From Halomonas sp. HL-93 (GTDB lineage: Bacteria > Pseudomonadota > Gammaproteobacteria > Pseudomonadales > Halomonadaceae), in the NCBI RefSeq assembly GCF_900086985.1, contig NZ_LT593974.1, positions 4,080,443 through 4,144,442 of the forward strand: a DNA stretch of 64,000 nt, given 5' to 3'. The first letter of the stretch is position 1, and each line of letters begins with the position of its first letter. The position numbers and the translations under genes were made by a program. Shown piece after piece: positions 8,998-17,436 of this stretch. Under the pieces are notes generated by a model. That model saw nothing but the letters and a program-made list of their open reading frames with translations, was not told where the DNA came from and searched no databases.

Positions 8998-9675
8998 ATG
9001 AGTAACAACGATAAAAGTGTCGTCAGTCGGCTGCGTAAATTGATCAGCGAGGGGGCATATGCGCCTGGGGAACGGCTTGGTGAAGTCGCGGTCGCGGAGC
9101 AGTTAGGGGTCTCGAGAACGCCGGTAAGGCTTGCTTTTAGGACGTTGGAGCAAGAAGGGCTGCTGCAGCAGGCGGGCAAGCGTGGGTTTATGGTACGTGA
9201 GTTTACTCAGGCGGATGTGCACTGCGCGGTGGAGGTTCGTGGGGTGCTGGAAGGGCTGGCCGCTCGGCATCTGGCAGAGCAGGGTGTTTCGGACAATGTC
9301 GATAAGGAGTTGAAATTTTGGATCCAAGAAGGAAAGGTGCTTATCGCCAAAGGATACCTTTTGGAATCAGATATTAACCAGTGGAGTGAGCTGAATGCAC
9401 ATTTCCACGGCACTATCATTCACTCCATTGGCAGCGATGTCGTGGCGGATGCCATTGCAAGGAATAATCATTTGCCCTTTGCTGCTGCTGACTCGATCAT
9501 TATCGACGAATCTGACTTGGCGCGAGAGTTTAAAAAGTTGCAGTTGGCTCAATTCCATCATGAGCTTATATTTCAGTCACTTAAGTCAGGGGAAGGCGCG
9601 CGCGCAGAAATGCTGATGCGCGAGCATGCGCTGATCGGGCTGCGTTACCCTGAGTTGCTGGCTGGTCAAGAGTAA
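8998..9675 (+). CDS. vanR: GntR-family (FCD) transcriptional regulator, VanR-like
   Basis: This 225-residue regulator has an N-terminal GntR winged helix (residues about 5-70, PGERLGEVAVAEQLGVSRTP with VRLAFRTLEQEGLL after it) and a C-terminal all-helical FCD ligand domain (about 80-215, with LNAHFHGTIIHS). Family members of this type repress vanAB and are released by vanillate. It is divergent from vanAB across 142 bp holding the operator at 8894. GAGGG precedes the ATG. The context makes vanillate the likely effector. Confidence 0.85.
   Translation: MSNNDKSVVSRLRKLISEGAYAPGERLGEVAVAEQLGVSRTPVRLAFRTLEQEGLLQQAGKRGFMVREFTQADVHCAVEVRGVLEGLAARHLAEQGVSDNVDKELKFWIQEGKVLIAKGYLLESDINQWSELNAHFHGTIIHSIGSDVVADAIARNNHLPFAAADSIIIDESDLAREFKKLQLAQFHHELIFQSLKSGEGARAEMLMREHALIGLRYPELLAGQE
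9318..9327. promoter_or_regulatory. Second TTGGATCCAA core inside vanR
   Basis: The exact 10-bp core of the vanA operator recurs within the vanR coding sequence, about 420 bp from the first. It could be an auxiliary operator for looping or roadblock repression, or chance. Confidence 0.3.
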
Positions 9676-9777
9676 AAAATTGTCTGGCTATTTAGTTATT
9701 ATATATAATTAAACCAAAGTATTAACGATGTAAAATTATTTATATTCAATGCTTTATGTGTTCTCCAAGGTGTCCTG

Positions 9778-9811
9778 CCTCCATTCTGTTTGACAGATGG
9801 AGGTTTTTTTT
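9778..9811 (+). terminator. Intrinsic terminator after vanR
   Basis: CCTCCAT pairs with ATGGAGG around an inner CTGT/ACAG stem and is followed by eight T residues. It separates vanR from the porin gene. Confidence 0.88.
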
Positions 9812-9893
9812 ACAGCTTGGTACGTAATGCGGATCAAAATTCGCATTAAGAACAATTACAGCTAACCATTACGACCAATAGCAGAGACAAACA

Positions 9894-11087
9894 ATGAAAA
9901 TTAACCACTTTGTTACATGCGCCCTTCTTGCTCCCTGTGCGCTTGCTGCCCAGGCCCATGCGTTTGATGTTGTAGAAGCCGGAGAACCCGTTGTGACTGG
10001 TGAGCCAAGCCGTGTAGGCCCGCCATGGAATCACCGATCAACGATTAATATTCCAGGCACCAAAACTGATATCGCTTTTGGGGGGTACGTTAAGCTCGAT
10101 GCGTTTTACGATTTCGACTATGACCTGGGTACATCGACCGATCCTTACGCCGTGATGGACCCAGGCAATAGAACCGATGGTCGAACCAGCTTTACGGCCT
10201 ATGAGTCCCGCCTGAATTTCCGCACCCATACCGCCACTGACTATGGGCGTTTATCTACTTACTTCGAAGGGCACTTTGTGCCTGATGGCAAGTTCGGGTT
10301 GCGCCATGCGTATGGCGAGCTGAACGGTTTTCTCGCCGGGCAAACGTGGTCAAATTTCATGAGCTTTGTGGGCGGGACGCGCACCCTGGCGCTCGGCGAT
10401 CCTAAGGGCTATGCCTTCGAGCGGCAGGCCCAGTTGCGCTATACGCAGCCTGTTGGAGAAGGGAGTTTCTCGGCTGCATTGGAAAACCCCACGACGGTCA
10501 TCGCCCGCAATGATGCGTCAGTGGCCGATGGGGAGAGCCAGCTGCCAGATTTGACGCTGCGCTATGAATACAAGCGTTTATTTGCGCTATCGGGGATAGC
10601 ACGTCAACTTTCGACCAATAATATCACCAATACTATTGATGATGAAGTCACGGGCTATGGGGTGCAGGCGCAGTTCAATTTGCCCTTTAATACCTCAACC
10701 AGCTTGAAAGGCAGTGCCACCTATGGCGAGGGTATTGGTAACTACATGGGTAACCCTGGCAATGTAGGGCACCGTAATGCGCCTGACGTCTATGTACAGG
10801 GTGACGACCTTGAAGCGATTGAAACCCAGGCGTTTGGCCTCTCATTGAATCACCACTGGACGGATAGCTGGTTCAGTTCTGTGGGTGTTTCGCGGCTTGA
10901 ACAAGACTTGCCCGCAGGCTATGGCGATCATTTTGAAACGCTCGACTACGGGTTTGCCAATGTGATTTGGGATGTGACCGAGCGTATGGCGCTGGGTCTT
11001 GAGTACCAGCACGCTGATATCGAGCAGGTCAATGGTGTCTCCAACGATGCGAGTCGCCTTCAAGCGAGTGCCACCTTCCAGTTCTAA
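9894..11087 (+). CDS. DcaP-like outer-membrane porin
   Basis: This 397-residue protein has a signal peptide (MKINHFVTCALLAPCALAAQ, ending AHA near 23) and then a beta-barrel with alternating strands and a terminal aromatic residue (QASATFQF). FGGYVKLDAFYDFDYDLG near 65 and the acidic strands are typical of the DcaP-like trimeric porins, which pass carboxylates such as dicarboxylates and aromatic acids. It stands alone between terminators, between vanR and fcs. By position it probably admits vanillate or hydroxycinnamates; the substrate is inference. The 218 bp before it hold the vanR terminator and an AT-rich stretch. Confidence 0.8.
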   Translation: MKINHFVTCALLAPCALAAQAHAFDVVEAGEPVVTGEPSRVGPPWNHRSTINIPGTKTDIAFGGYVKLDAFYDFDYDLGTSTDPYAVMDPGNRTDGRTSFTAYESRLNFRTHTATDYGRLSTYFEGHFVPDGKFGLRHAYGELNGFLAGQTWSNFMSFVGGTRTLALGDPKGYAFERQAQLRYTQPVGEGSFSAALENPTTVIARNDASVADGESQLPDLTLRYEYKRLFALSGIARQLSTNNITNTIDDEVTGYGVQAQFNLPFNTSTSLKGSATYGEGIGNYMGNPGNVGHRNAPDVYVQGDDLEAIETQAFGLSLNHHWTDSWFSSVGVSRLEQDLPAGYGDHFETLDYGFANVIWDVTERMALGLEYQHADIEQVNGVSNDASRLQASATFQF

Positions 11088-11149
11088 CGATCTGTGCTTT
11101 GCAGTGAGGTGGCTGTGTAAGTGCTTTAGCGCTGTTTCGATCACGTTTT

Positions 11150-11174
11150 AGGCTGGCGCTTTGCCAGCTTTTTT
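11150..11174. terminator. Intrinsic terminator between the porin and fcs
   Basis: GCTGGC and GCCAGC form a 6-bp stem around a five-base loop with TTTTTT after it. The porin and fcs converge here. Confidence 0.82.
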
Positions 11175-11206
11175 AGGTCACTTATGGCTATCTAAAAGTA
11201 CCAGTG

Positions 11207-13015
11207 CTAAGACGCTGGGCTAGTAGAGGGTAGGATTATGCGTGGATCCTGGGGTGGTTCAGCGTAGAGACACGCCACGAGATCCGTGTAGCGCTCGCGA
11301 ACGAGCCGTTGGTTCACCGATCCCTTGTCGGTCAATTCGCCACGATCAACGGAAAGCGGCTGGTCGAGCAGCAATAGGCGCTCCAACCGCATGGAGCTTG
11401 ACTGGCCACGGCAGTGGGTCGCCAGGCGCTTTGCGAACCACTGTTGCAGGTTGGGGTCTGCGGCCAGAACCTCAAGCGGCGTTTTCCCTGAGCCAAGCTG
11501 CTGTTGGCAGGCAGGAAGGTTCAGCACGACGATGCCGGTCAGGTAGTCACGTCCTTCGCCGACCACCACGATGTCCTGTGCGAGTGGGGCGAAGTGTTCG
11601 ACGAGATGTAGACGCAGGGTGCCCACATTGACCCAGGTGCCGGTCACCAGTTTGAAGTTCTCGCTTAGCCGACCGTCAAAGATTAGCCCACGTTCGGGGT
11701 GGTCGGGGTCAATGAGTCGCATGGCATCCCCTGTGCAGTAGTACCCTTCGTGGTCAAACGCCTCGTTGGTTCGCTGTTTATCGCGCCAGTACCCCGGCGT
11801 GATGTTGAGCCCCTTAAGACGTGCCTCCCACTTATCGTCCTTCGCCACCAGCTTCACCGTCATGCCCGGGACAGGGTGGCCGATCAACCCTGGTGTGTCG
11901 CTGGGCTCTTCGGTGCAAAAGGCCAGGCATGCTTCGGTGGAACCGAGCCCCGTCAACATGGGAACGGGAGCTCCGCGTGTCTGTTTGCCTAATGCTTCCA
12001 GAGCAGCGCGCACATGAGCGGGCAGCACGGCGCCCCCGAAGTGCAGCATTTGCAGGTCGTGGAAAAAGGCCTCGCGCAGGGAGTCATCGTTGCGCAGGTG
12101 CTCGACCAGCGCTTCGAACCCCTTGGGGACATTGCAGTAAAACGTGGGCGACACCTCGCGCAGGTTCTCTATAGTTCGCTGAACCCCTTGAGCAGTGGGG
12201 TTGCCATCATCAATATATAAAGCGCCCCCGTTGTGGATCGCCATCCCCAGAATCGTATTGCCGCCAAAGGTGTGATGCCAGGGCAGCCAGTCGACTAATA
12301 CCGGTGGGTGCCGCTCTAGAAAGCTCTGCCGTTTCGCTAGCATGGTTTGATTGCTACACAGCATACGGTGGGTGTTAATCACCGCCTTGGGCATGCCCGT
12401 CGACCCTGAGGTAAACAGTAGTTTGGCGATAGTGTCAGGTGTTACGCGGGCGTGGGCATTCTCTACATCGTGAGTCGCCGGTGTCGAGACGAGGGAGTCA
12501 AAGGTCAGGGCTCTCTGTGCGGGTATCTTGGCTACACAGGTAACGCCATTATCGCAAACGGCCGCCAGTGCCCGGCTAAAGCGCGCCTCCTCATCGACAA
12601 ATAGCATCCCCGGGGTCACCAGTTCCACCACATGCCGCAGCTTAACGAAATCTTCCGATAGTAGCGCGTAGGAGGGTGACACCGGCACGTAAGGAATGCC
12701 CACATGCATAGCGGCACAGGCAAGTAATGCGTGCTCAATGCTATTTCCCGACAGCACCATCAACGGCCGCTCCGTCGACAGGCCATGATCAATCAGTGCT
12801 TGTGCCAAGCGTTTTACTTGTGGCAATGCTTCACCGAAGGTAAGCGTTCGCCACCTGTGCGGGCCTTCTTGGCGCTCAGCTAAGAAGGGTTGCTGTGATG
12901 TTTTACTTGCCCAATGGGCAAGGCGCTGGGTCATGTTACGGGGGTAGGTAGGGACATCGCCTCCGTGTAGTCGGAACTCTTGTAAGGTGTCAGTCAGCGG
13001 AGGGGGGAGAGACAT
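11207..13015 (-). CDS. fcs: Feruloyl-CoA synthetase (Fcs)
   Basis: This roughly 602-residue AMP-forming acyl-CoA ligase activates ferulate, p-coumarate or caffeate with ATP and CoA. The phosphate-binding loop LLFTSGSTGMPKAVI lies near residue 205 and the aryl-ligase TGL/GSTE region near 350. I place the start at 13015 because GGAG is six bases upstream; an in-frame ATG at 13027 lacks a ribosome site. It is divergent from the MarR gene at 13159. Its product is used by Ech at 17437 and the aldehyde by Vdh at 18313. The set of three genes is the non-beta-oxidative ferulate route. Confidence 0.88.
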   Translation of the reverse strand: MSLPPPLTDTLQEFRLHGGDVPTYPRNMTQRLAHWASKTSQQPFLAERQEGPHRWRTLTFGEALPQVKRLAQALIDHGLSTERPLMVLSGNSIEHALLACAAMHVGIPYVPVSPSYALLSEDFVKLRHVVELVTPGMLFVDEEARFSRALAAVCDNGVTCVAKIPAQRALTFDSLVSTPATHDVENAHARVTPDTIAKLLFTSGSTGMPKAVINTHRMLCSNQTMLAKRQSFLERHPPVLVDWLPWHHTFGGNTILGMAIHNGGALYIDDGNPTAQGVQRTIENLREVSPTFYCNVPKGFEALVEHLRNDDSLREAFFHDLQMLHFGGAVLPAHVRAALEALGKQTRGAPVPMLTGLGSTEACLAFCTEEPSDTPGLIGHPVPGMTVKLVAKDDKWEARLKGLNITPGYWRDKQRTNEAFDHEGYYCTGDAMRLIDPDHPERGLIFDGRLSENFKLVTGTWVNVGTLRLHLVEHFAPLAQDIVVVGEGRDYLTGIVVLNLPACQQQLGSGKTPLEVLAADPNLQQWFAKRLATHCRGQSSSMRLERLLLLDQPLSVDRGELTDKGSVNQRLVRERYTDLVACLYAEPPQDPRIILPSTSPAS

Positions 13016-13085
13016 GAATAGCTCCATAGCGAAAAATCTTGGATTTGTTGTGTGCTGTCATCTTGGCGAATATAGTTATAGTGGT

Positions 13086-13103
13086 TAACTAGATGATTAG
13101 CTA
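13086..13103. promoter_or_regulatory. Candidate MarR operator in the fcs/marR divergent region
   Basis: TAACTA-GATGAT-TAGCTA is an inverted repeat with one mismatch, sited between the divergent fcs and marR genes. It is a plausible site for the MarR regulator at 13159, but the match is imperfect. Confidence 0.4.
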
Positions 13104-13158
13104 GGATGCTGATTTAAGACCTTGGTTGTAATTATTTAAATGAGACAGGAATTAACGC

Positions 13159-13662
13159 ATGGCCAAATCGAAAAAGAGTACGTCCGTTCAACAAGTTGAG
13201 CCCGATGAAAAAGAGCCGACGTCTGTCGCCGGTCTGGTGCTTGAAAATCGCCTTGGTTACGCCTTGAGAAGGGCGCAGTTGACTGTTTTTAAACATTTTA
13301 ATGAGGCCATGCAGGAGCATGAGATACGCCCTGCCCAGTTCTCTTCGCTCGTGGTGATTGAAGGCTATCCCGGCATCACCCAAACCAATTTAGCCAAGGT
13401 GCTGGACATTGATCCACCCAGAATCGTTAGCTTAATTAACAATCTGGAGGAGAGAGGGTTGGCTTTACGGGTGCGCTGTAAGCGGGATAAGCGCTCCCAC
13501 GGGATTTTTCTTAGCAAAAAGGGCGAAGCCTTGACCGAACAGCTGAAGGGGCTGGCTGAACAAAGTGATATCAATGCAACTCAATCACTTAGCGAAATAG
13601 AGCGACGTCAATTGCTGTCGCTGTTAGTGAAAATATACACCTCGGATACAGAGAAAGGATAA
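13159..13662 (+). CDS. MarR-family regulator of hydroxycinnamate genes
   Basis: This 167-residue regulator has a MarR winged helix at about 55-140 (QFSSLVVIEGYPGITQTNL, then DPPRIVSLINNLEERGL and the wing CKRDKRSHGIFL). It is divergent from fcs and lies just upstream of the TRAP-ech-vdh run. MarR proteins of this kind (FerR, FerC, CouR) repress hydroxycinnamate genes and respond to the CoA thioester made by Fcs. The inferred effector is feruloyl- or coumaroyl-CoA. The lysine-rich N-terminal 30 residues are an extension before the domain. Confidence 0.82.
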   Translation: MAKSKKSTSVQQVEPDEKEPTSVAGLVLENRLGYALRRAQLTVFKHFNEAMQEHEIRPAQFSSLVVIEGYPGITQTNLAKVLDIDPPRIVSLINNLEERGLALRVRCKRDKRSHGIFLSKKGEALTEQLKGLAEQSDINATQSLSEIERRQLLSLLVKIYTSDTEKG

Positions 13663-13711
13663 AACTTTAGGCGTATTTTTGTCGGTGACGCTTGCATGCT
13701 CTCTCAAAGAC

Positions 13712-13732
13712 AATTACTTATATTAAGTAATT
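13712..13732. promoter_or_regulatory. Perfect 21-bp palindrome before the TRAP-ech-vdh operon
   Basis: AATTACTTA-TAT-TAAGTAATT has perfect 9-bp arms and a 3-bp spacer. It lies 84 bp before dctQ and is the best candidate operator for the MarR protein encoded just upstream. Confidence 0.6.
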
Positions 13733-13815
13733 AGTTTGGTTGTAACGGCCTCGCGGTGTAAAGCGCAGGGTTGATTTCAGCCATACAGCGAATTCCAAAA
13801 ACAAGAGACGAAACG

Positions 13816-14436
13816 ATGAGCAGCTTAGCGACAGTACCGACCATCGGCACTGCATTGATGCGCCGTAGTCTTGAGATAACCTGTAGGGTTGCCGCGATAA
13901 GCGGCGGATTGTTGATCGTAGCACTCGCTATTATCACCGTCGTTAGCATTCTTGGCCGGTGGGTAGCCAGTGTGCCGGTGTTAAGTGATATGACGATGCT
14001 GGCATGGGTGGGCCCCATCACCGGTGATTACGAGCTGGTGGAGATGGGGACGGCCATCGCCGTTTTTCTGTTTTTGCCTTACTGCCATTTTCGCAGTGGT
14101 CATGTCACGGTAGACCTACTGGTCATGAACGCGCCGCCTGTCGTTCAGCGCCTGCTTGCCGTTGTTGCCGAAATGCTCTTTTTGGTAGTGGCAGGGTTAA
14201 TGACCTGGCGCCTCTATCATGGCTTGCTGGATAAACGTCGCTATATGGAAACCAGCATGCTGCTGGATATACCGCTCTGGTGGGGGTATGTCGGCGGTGT
14301 AGCGGGGTTCGCACTGTTGACGCTGGTCTGCCTATATCGTGCTTTGGATGCGTTAACCGATAAGCAGCAGTATCCCAATTCAACGCATAGCCATTCGTCT
14401 CCCACGCAAGAAAATTCTGTGCAAGGAGACCTGTAA
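13816..14436 (+). CDS. dctQ: TRAP transporter small membrane subunit DctQ
   Basis: This 206-residue subunit has four predicted membrane segments (about 30-55, 70-95, 110-130, 150-175), as expected for DctQ, which bridges the binding protein and DctM. I use ATG 13816 rather than an upstream in-frame TTG at 13771. Its stop overlaps the dctM start (TAATG). With DctM and the DctP at 16314 it forms a sodium-driven importer, by context for hydroxycinnamates or related phenolic acids. Confidence 0.85.
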   Translation: MSSLATVPTIGTALMRRSLEITCRVAAISGGLLIVALAIITVVSILGRWVASVPVLSDMTMLAWVGPITGDYELVEMGTAIAVFLFLPYCHFRSGHVTVDLLVMNAPPVVQRLLAVVAEMLFLVVAGLMTWRLYHGLLDKRRYMETSMLLDIPLWWGYVGGVAGFALLTLVCLYRALDALTDKQQYPNSTHSHSSPTQENSVQGDL

Positions 14437-15755
14437 TGACACCTCTCACCTTGGGCGCTAGCGGTTTTGTGGTTCTGCTATTCATGATGGCCACGCGAAT
14501 TCCAATCGGCTTGGCCATGCTGGTGGTTGGCGGCGTTGGGACGATACTGGTCACTGGGCCAGCGGGCATTTTAAGTGGCTTAAAGACGCTTCCCTACGAA
14601 CACTTTTCCAGCCATACGCTATCCATCATTCCACTTTTCCTGCTTATGGGGCAGTTTGCGGCGAGAGCTGGCCTCTCCCGGGCCATGTTTCAGGCGGCCA
14701 ACGACTGGCTGGGCCACCGCCGCGGCGGACTGGCGATGTCCACCATTGGCGCTTGTGGTGCGTTTGGGGCCATTTGTGGCTCTTCGCTGGCGACCGCCGC
14801 CACCATGACCCAAGTGGCGCTGCCCGAAATGGAGCGTCAAGGGTATCGCGGCAGCCTGGCGACCGGCGCCTTGGCCGCAGGCGGCACCCTGGGTATTTTG
14901 ATTCCCCCCTCTGTGGTGTTGGTTATCTACGCCATCCTGGCCGAACAGAACATTAACGAAATGTTTGCCGCTGCCCTGGTGCCGGGCTTGTTAGCGGTGT
15001 TCAGCTATATGTTGGCCATCTCGCTTTATGTGCGCTTTTTTCCTGACAGTGCGCCGAGTAAGGCGAAAGCCTCCCGCGGCGAGCGTTGGCGCTCACTGTT
15101 GGAGGTATGGCCTGGCGCGGCGATCTTTATCGTGGTGATTGGGGGCATCTATACCGGTATCTTTACGCCTACCGAAGCCGCCGCCGTCGGGGCGGTCTCC
15201 ACCGGTGCCCTGGCGATAACACGAGGCGGACTGCGTTGGAACGGCTTACGGGACTGCGTTCTTGAAACCGCGGTGACCTCGGCGATGATCTTCTTTATCG
15301 TGCTCGGTGCTAGTGTTTTCAATAGCTTCCTTGCCCTGACCCAGCTTCCGCAAATGACTGCCGGTTGGATAGTGGGGCTTGAGATTAGTCCCTGGGTAGT
15401 TCTGGCGGGCATTCTTTTCTGCTATTTGGTGCTTGGCTGCTTTATGGACAGCCTTTCGATGATTCTGCTCACCGTGCCCATCTTTCTGCCCATCGTCATG
15501 GGGATGGACTTCGGCATGCCCGCCGCCGATGTGGCGATATGGTTCGGCATCTTAGCGCTGGTGGTCGTTGAAGTGGGCATGATCACGCCGCCGGTGGGGC
15601 TGAACATTTTCATTATCCACTCGATGGCCCCTCGTATTCCCTTAATCGAGACCTTTAAAGGCATCCTGCCTTTTTTAGTGGCAGACCTTATTCGCATTAT
15701 TTTGCTGGTGCTCTTCCCCGCCATCTCGCTTGGCTTCGTCTACTTAATCAATTGA
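14436..15755 (+). CDS. dctM: TRAP transporter large membrane subunit DctM
   Basis: This 439-residue subunit has about 12-13 hydrophobic segments and the DctM landmarks GSSLATAATMTQVALPEM near 112 and GALAAGGTLGILIPPS near 145, plus a second-half MITPPVGLNIF motif near 383. It is the transport channel of a TRAP importer. It follows dctQ directly and precedes the DUF3237 gene by 15 bp, so all are probably one operon running to vdh. Confidence 0.9.
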   Translation: MTPLTLGASGFVVLLFMMATRIPIGLAMLVVGGVGTILVTGPAGILSGLKTLPYEHFSSHTLSIIPLFLLMGQFAARAGLSRAMFQAANDWLGHRRGGLAMSTIGACGAFGAICGSSLATAATMTQVALPEMERQGYRGSLATGALAAGGTLGILIPPSVVLVIYAILAEQNINEMFAAALVPGLLAVFSYMLAISLYVRFFPDSAPSKAKASRGERWRSLLEVWPGAAIFIVVIGGIYTGIFTPTEAAAVGAVSTGALAITRGGLRWNGLRDCVLETAVTSAMIFFIVLGASVFNSFLALTQLPQMTAGWIVGLEISPWVVLAGILFCYLVLGCFMDSLSMILLTVPIFLPIVMGMDFGMPAADVAIWFGILALVVVEVGMITPPVGLNIFIIHSMAPRIPLIETFKGILPFLVADLIRIILLVLFPAISLGFVYLIN

Positions 15756-15770
15756 CCAAGGGAGTTGGAC

Positions 15771-16247
15771 ATGTCCCAAGACGCGACTCAACGAATGCCG
15801 ACGCCTACTTTTATCGCGCGCTTAACGGTTGACGTCGATGCCCCGCTTGAGCTGGGTGAAAACCCTCAAGGCAAGCGTCGCTTCATTGCCATCACCGGCG
15901 GCCAAGTGTGTGGTGAGCGGTTGAACGGCGTGGTATTGCCTGGCGGAGGAGACTGGCAGACCCTGCGTAATGATGGCGTGGCCGAACTGCATGCCCGCTA
16001 TTTTTTAGAAACCGATAGTGGCGAACGCATCGAAGTTGAAAACAGCGGGTTTCGGCACGGTTCGACTGCTGTCATGCAGCGCCTTCAGCGCGGAGAAATC
16101 GTTGCTCCAGAGGAGTATTACTTTCATACCACGCCGCGCTTTTACACTTCCAGCCCCCGTTACGCCTGGCTAACGCGCACGATTTTTATAGGCGCTGCCG
16201 AGCGTACCCGGGAGAACGTTTTGATTGATTTATTCGCGGTGAATTAA
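15771..16247 (+). CDS. DUF3237 family protein
   Basis: This 158-residue protein belongs to the DUF3237 (UPF0311) family, recognised from the N-terminal FIARLTVDVDAPLELGE, the GGQVCGERLNGVVLPGGGDW stretch and the C-terminal FHTTPRFYTSS and RTIFIGAAER. The biochemical role of the family is not known to me. ATG 15771 is the start, six bases after AAGGGAG. It is embedded between dctM and dctP of a hydroxycinnamate operon, so a role in handling phenolic substrates or their toxicity is possible. No signal peptide is visible. Confidence 0.75.
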   Translation: MSQDATQRMPTPTFIARLTVDVDAPLELGENPQGKRRFIAITGGQVCGERLNGVVLPGGGDWQTLRNDGVAELHARYFLETDSGERIEVENSGFRHGSTAVMQRLQRGEIVAPEEYYFHTTPRFYTSSPRYAWLTRTIFIGAAERTRENVLIDLFAVN

Positions 16248-16313
16248 GTCGGCGTGCTCAGTCGCTTAGCCATTGACCACAGTAAACATAACAAGCACAA
16301 CGAGGTACTTCTT

Positions 16314-17381
16314 ATGACCCAGCAGATTACTTCAAAACTACACCGGCGTTTGCTCGCATTAGCCATCGCCTTACCTCTTGCCTGGGGCGCTGGGCAGGCC
16401 AGCGCCCAGGAGGCTGAGTACACACTTCGGCTGCATCATTTCTTCCCGTCTTCGGCGCCCGTTCACCAGGAGTACTTTATTCCCTGGAAAGAGGCCATAG
16501 AGGAAGAGTCCAACGGCCGTCTGGAGGTTGAACTCTACCCTTCGATGCAACTGGGTGGTAAGCCACCTTCGCTCTATGACCAGGCGAAAGATGGCCAGGT
16601 GGATATTATCTGGACGGTGCTGGGCTATAACTCTGGACGATTCCCCCAGGCTGAAGTCTTCGATTTACCTTTTATACCGACCACAGGTGCTGCGACAAGC
16701 CAAGCCGCTCATGAATATGCGATGACGCACATGGAGGATGAGTTAGAGGGCGTATACCCCATCGCTGTCCATACCCATAGCCCTGGCGCGCTGCACACCA
16801 AAGAGACGCGCATTGAATCACTCGACGATATAAAGGGGCTCAAGATGCGTGGCCCCAGCCGGTTGGTGAACCGCTATCTTGCCAAACTGGGCGCGGAACC
16901 TATTGGTATGCCGGTCGCCCAGGCGCTGGAAGCCCTGTCCAAAGGCGTCCTGGATGGCACGGTGATTCCCTTTGAAGCGATTACCGCTATGGGGTTGGCC
17001 GATATTACGACCGAACATACGGTCTTCAGTGGAGACAATGCGCTCTATACCACGATGATGATCGTCGCGATGAACCAGCGCAAATACGATGAGCTGCCCG
17101 CCGACCTGCAGTCGGTTATCGACGCTCACTCCGGCATCCAAGAGGCCCGCAAAATAGGTCAGATCATGGATGATGCCGACCAGGTGCAAATCCAGGCCAT
17201 TCAAAATGGCGAACAGCCCGGCACGATTACCCAACTGGATAGAGATGAAACTGCCCGTTGGCAAGCCGTGGGGCAGGAAATCGCTGACGAGTGGATCGCC
17301 GATGCCGAAGAGAAAGGACTTGATGGCGAAGCGCTATATAACGATGCCCGAGAGTTAATCGAAAAGTTCACCACTGAGTAG
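16314..17381 (+). CDS. dctP: TRAP substrate-binding protein DctP (hydroxycinnamate operon)
   Basis: This 355-residue protein has a signal peptide ending near ASAQ (residues 1-32) and a DctP fold, with YTLRLHHFFPSSAP as its first strand and LKMRGPSRLVNR near 180 holding the carboxylate-binding arginine. I start at ATG 16314, behind GAGG; the longer reading frame upstream is unlikely. It resembles the DctP at 19819 more than the others in the window. It probably delivers hydroxycinnamates to the DctQM encoded at 13816-15755, with which it shares an operon. Confidence 0.87.
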   Translation: MTQQITSKLHRRLLALAIALPLAWGAGQASAQEAEYTLRLHHFFPSSAPVHQEYFIPWKEAIEEESNGRLEVELYPSMQLGGKPPSLYDQAKDGQVDIIWTVLGYNSGRFPQAEVFDLPFIPTTGAATSQAAHEYAMTHMEDELEGVYPIAVHTHSPGALHTKETRIESLDDIKGLKMRGPSRLVNRYLAKLGAEPIGMPVAQALEALSKGVLDGTVIPFEAITAMGLADITTEHTVFSGDNALYTTMMIVAMNQRKYDELPADLQSVIDAHSGIQEARKIGQIMDDADQVQIQAIQNGEQPGTITQLDRDETARWQAVGQEIADEWIADAEEKGLDGEALYNDARELIEKFTTE

Positions 17382-17436
17382 GCGCTTGACCGTTAACGTT
17401 TGAATAAGCCGTTTGATAAACCCCAAGGAGCAAGAG

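Noticed and set aside
11242..12220. Several plus-strand frames opposite fcs
   Set aside because: They overlap a conserved ligase gene and read as low-complexity arginine- and proline-rich text.
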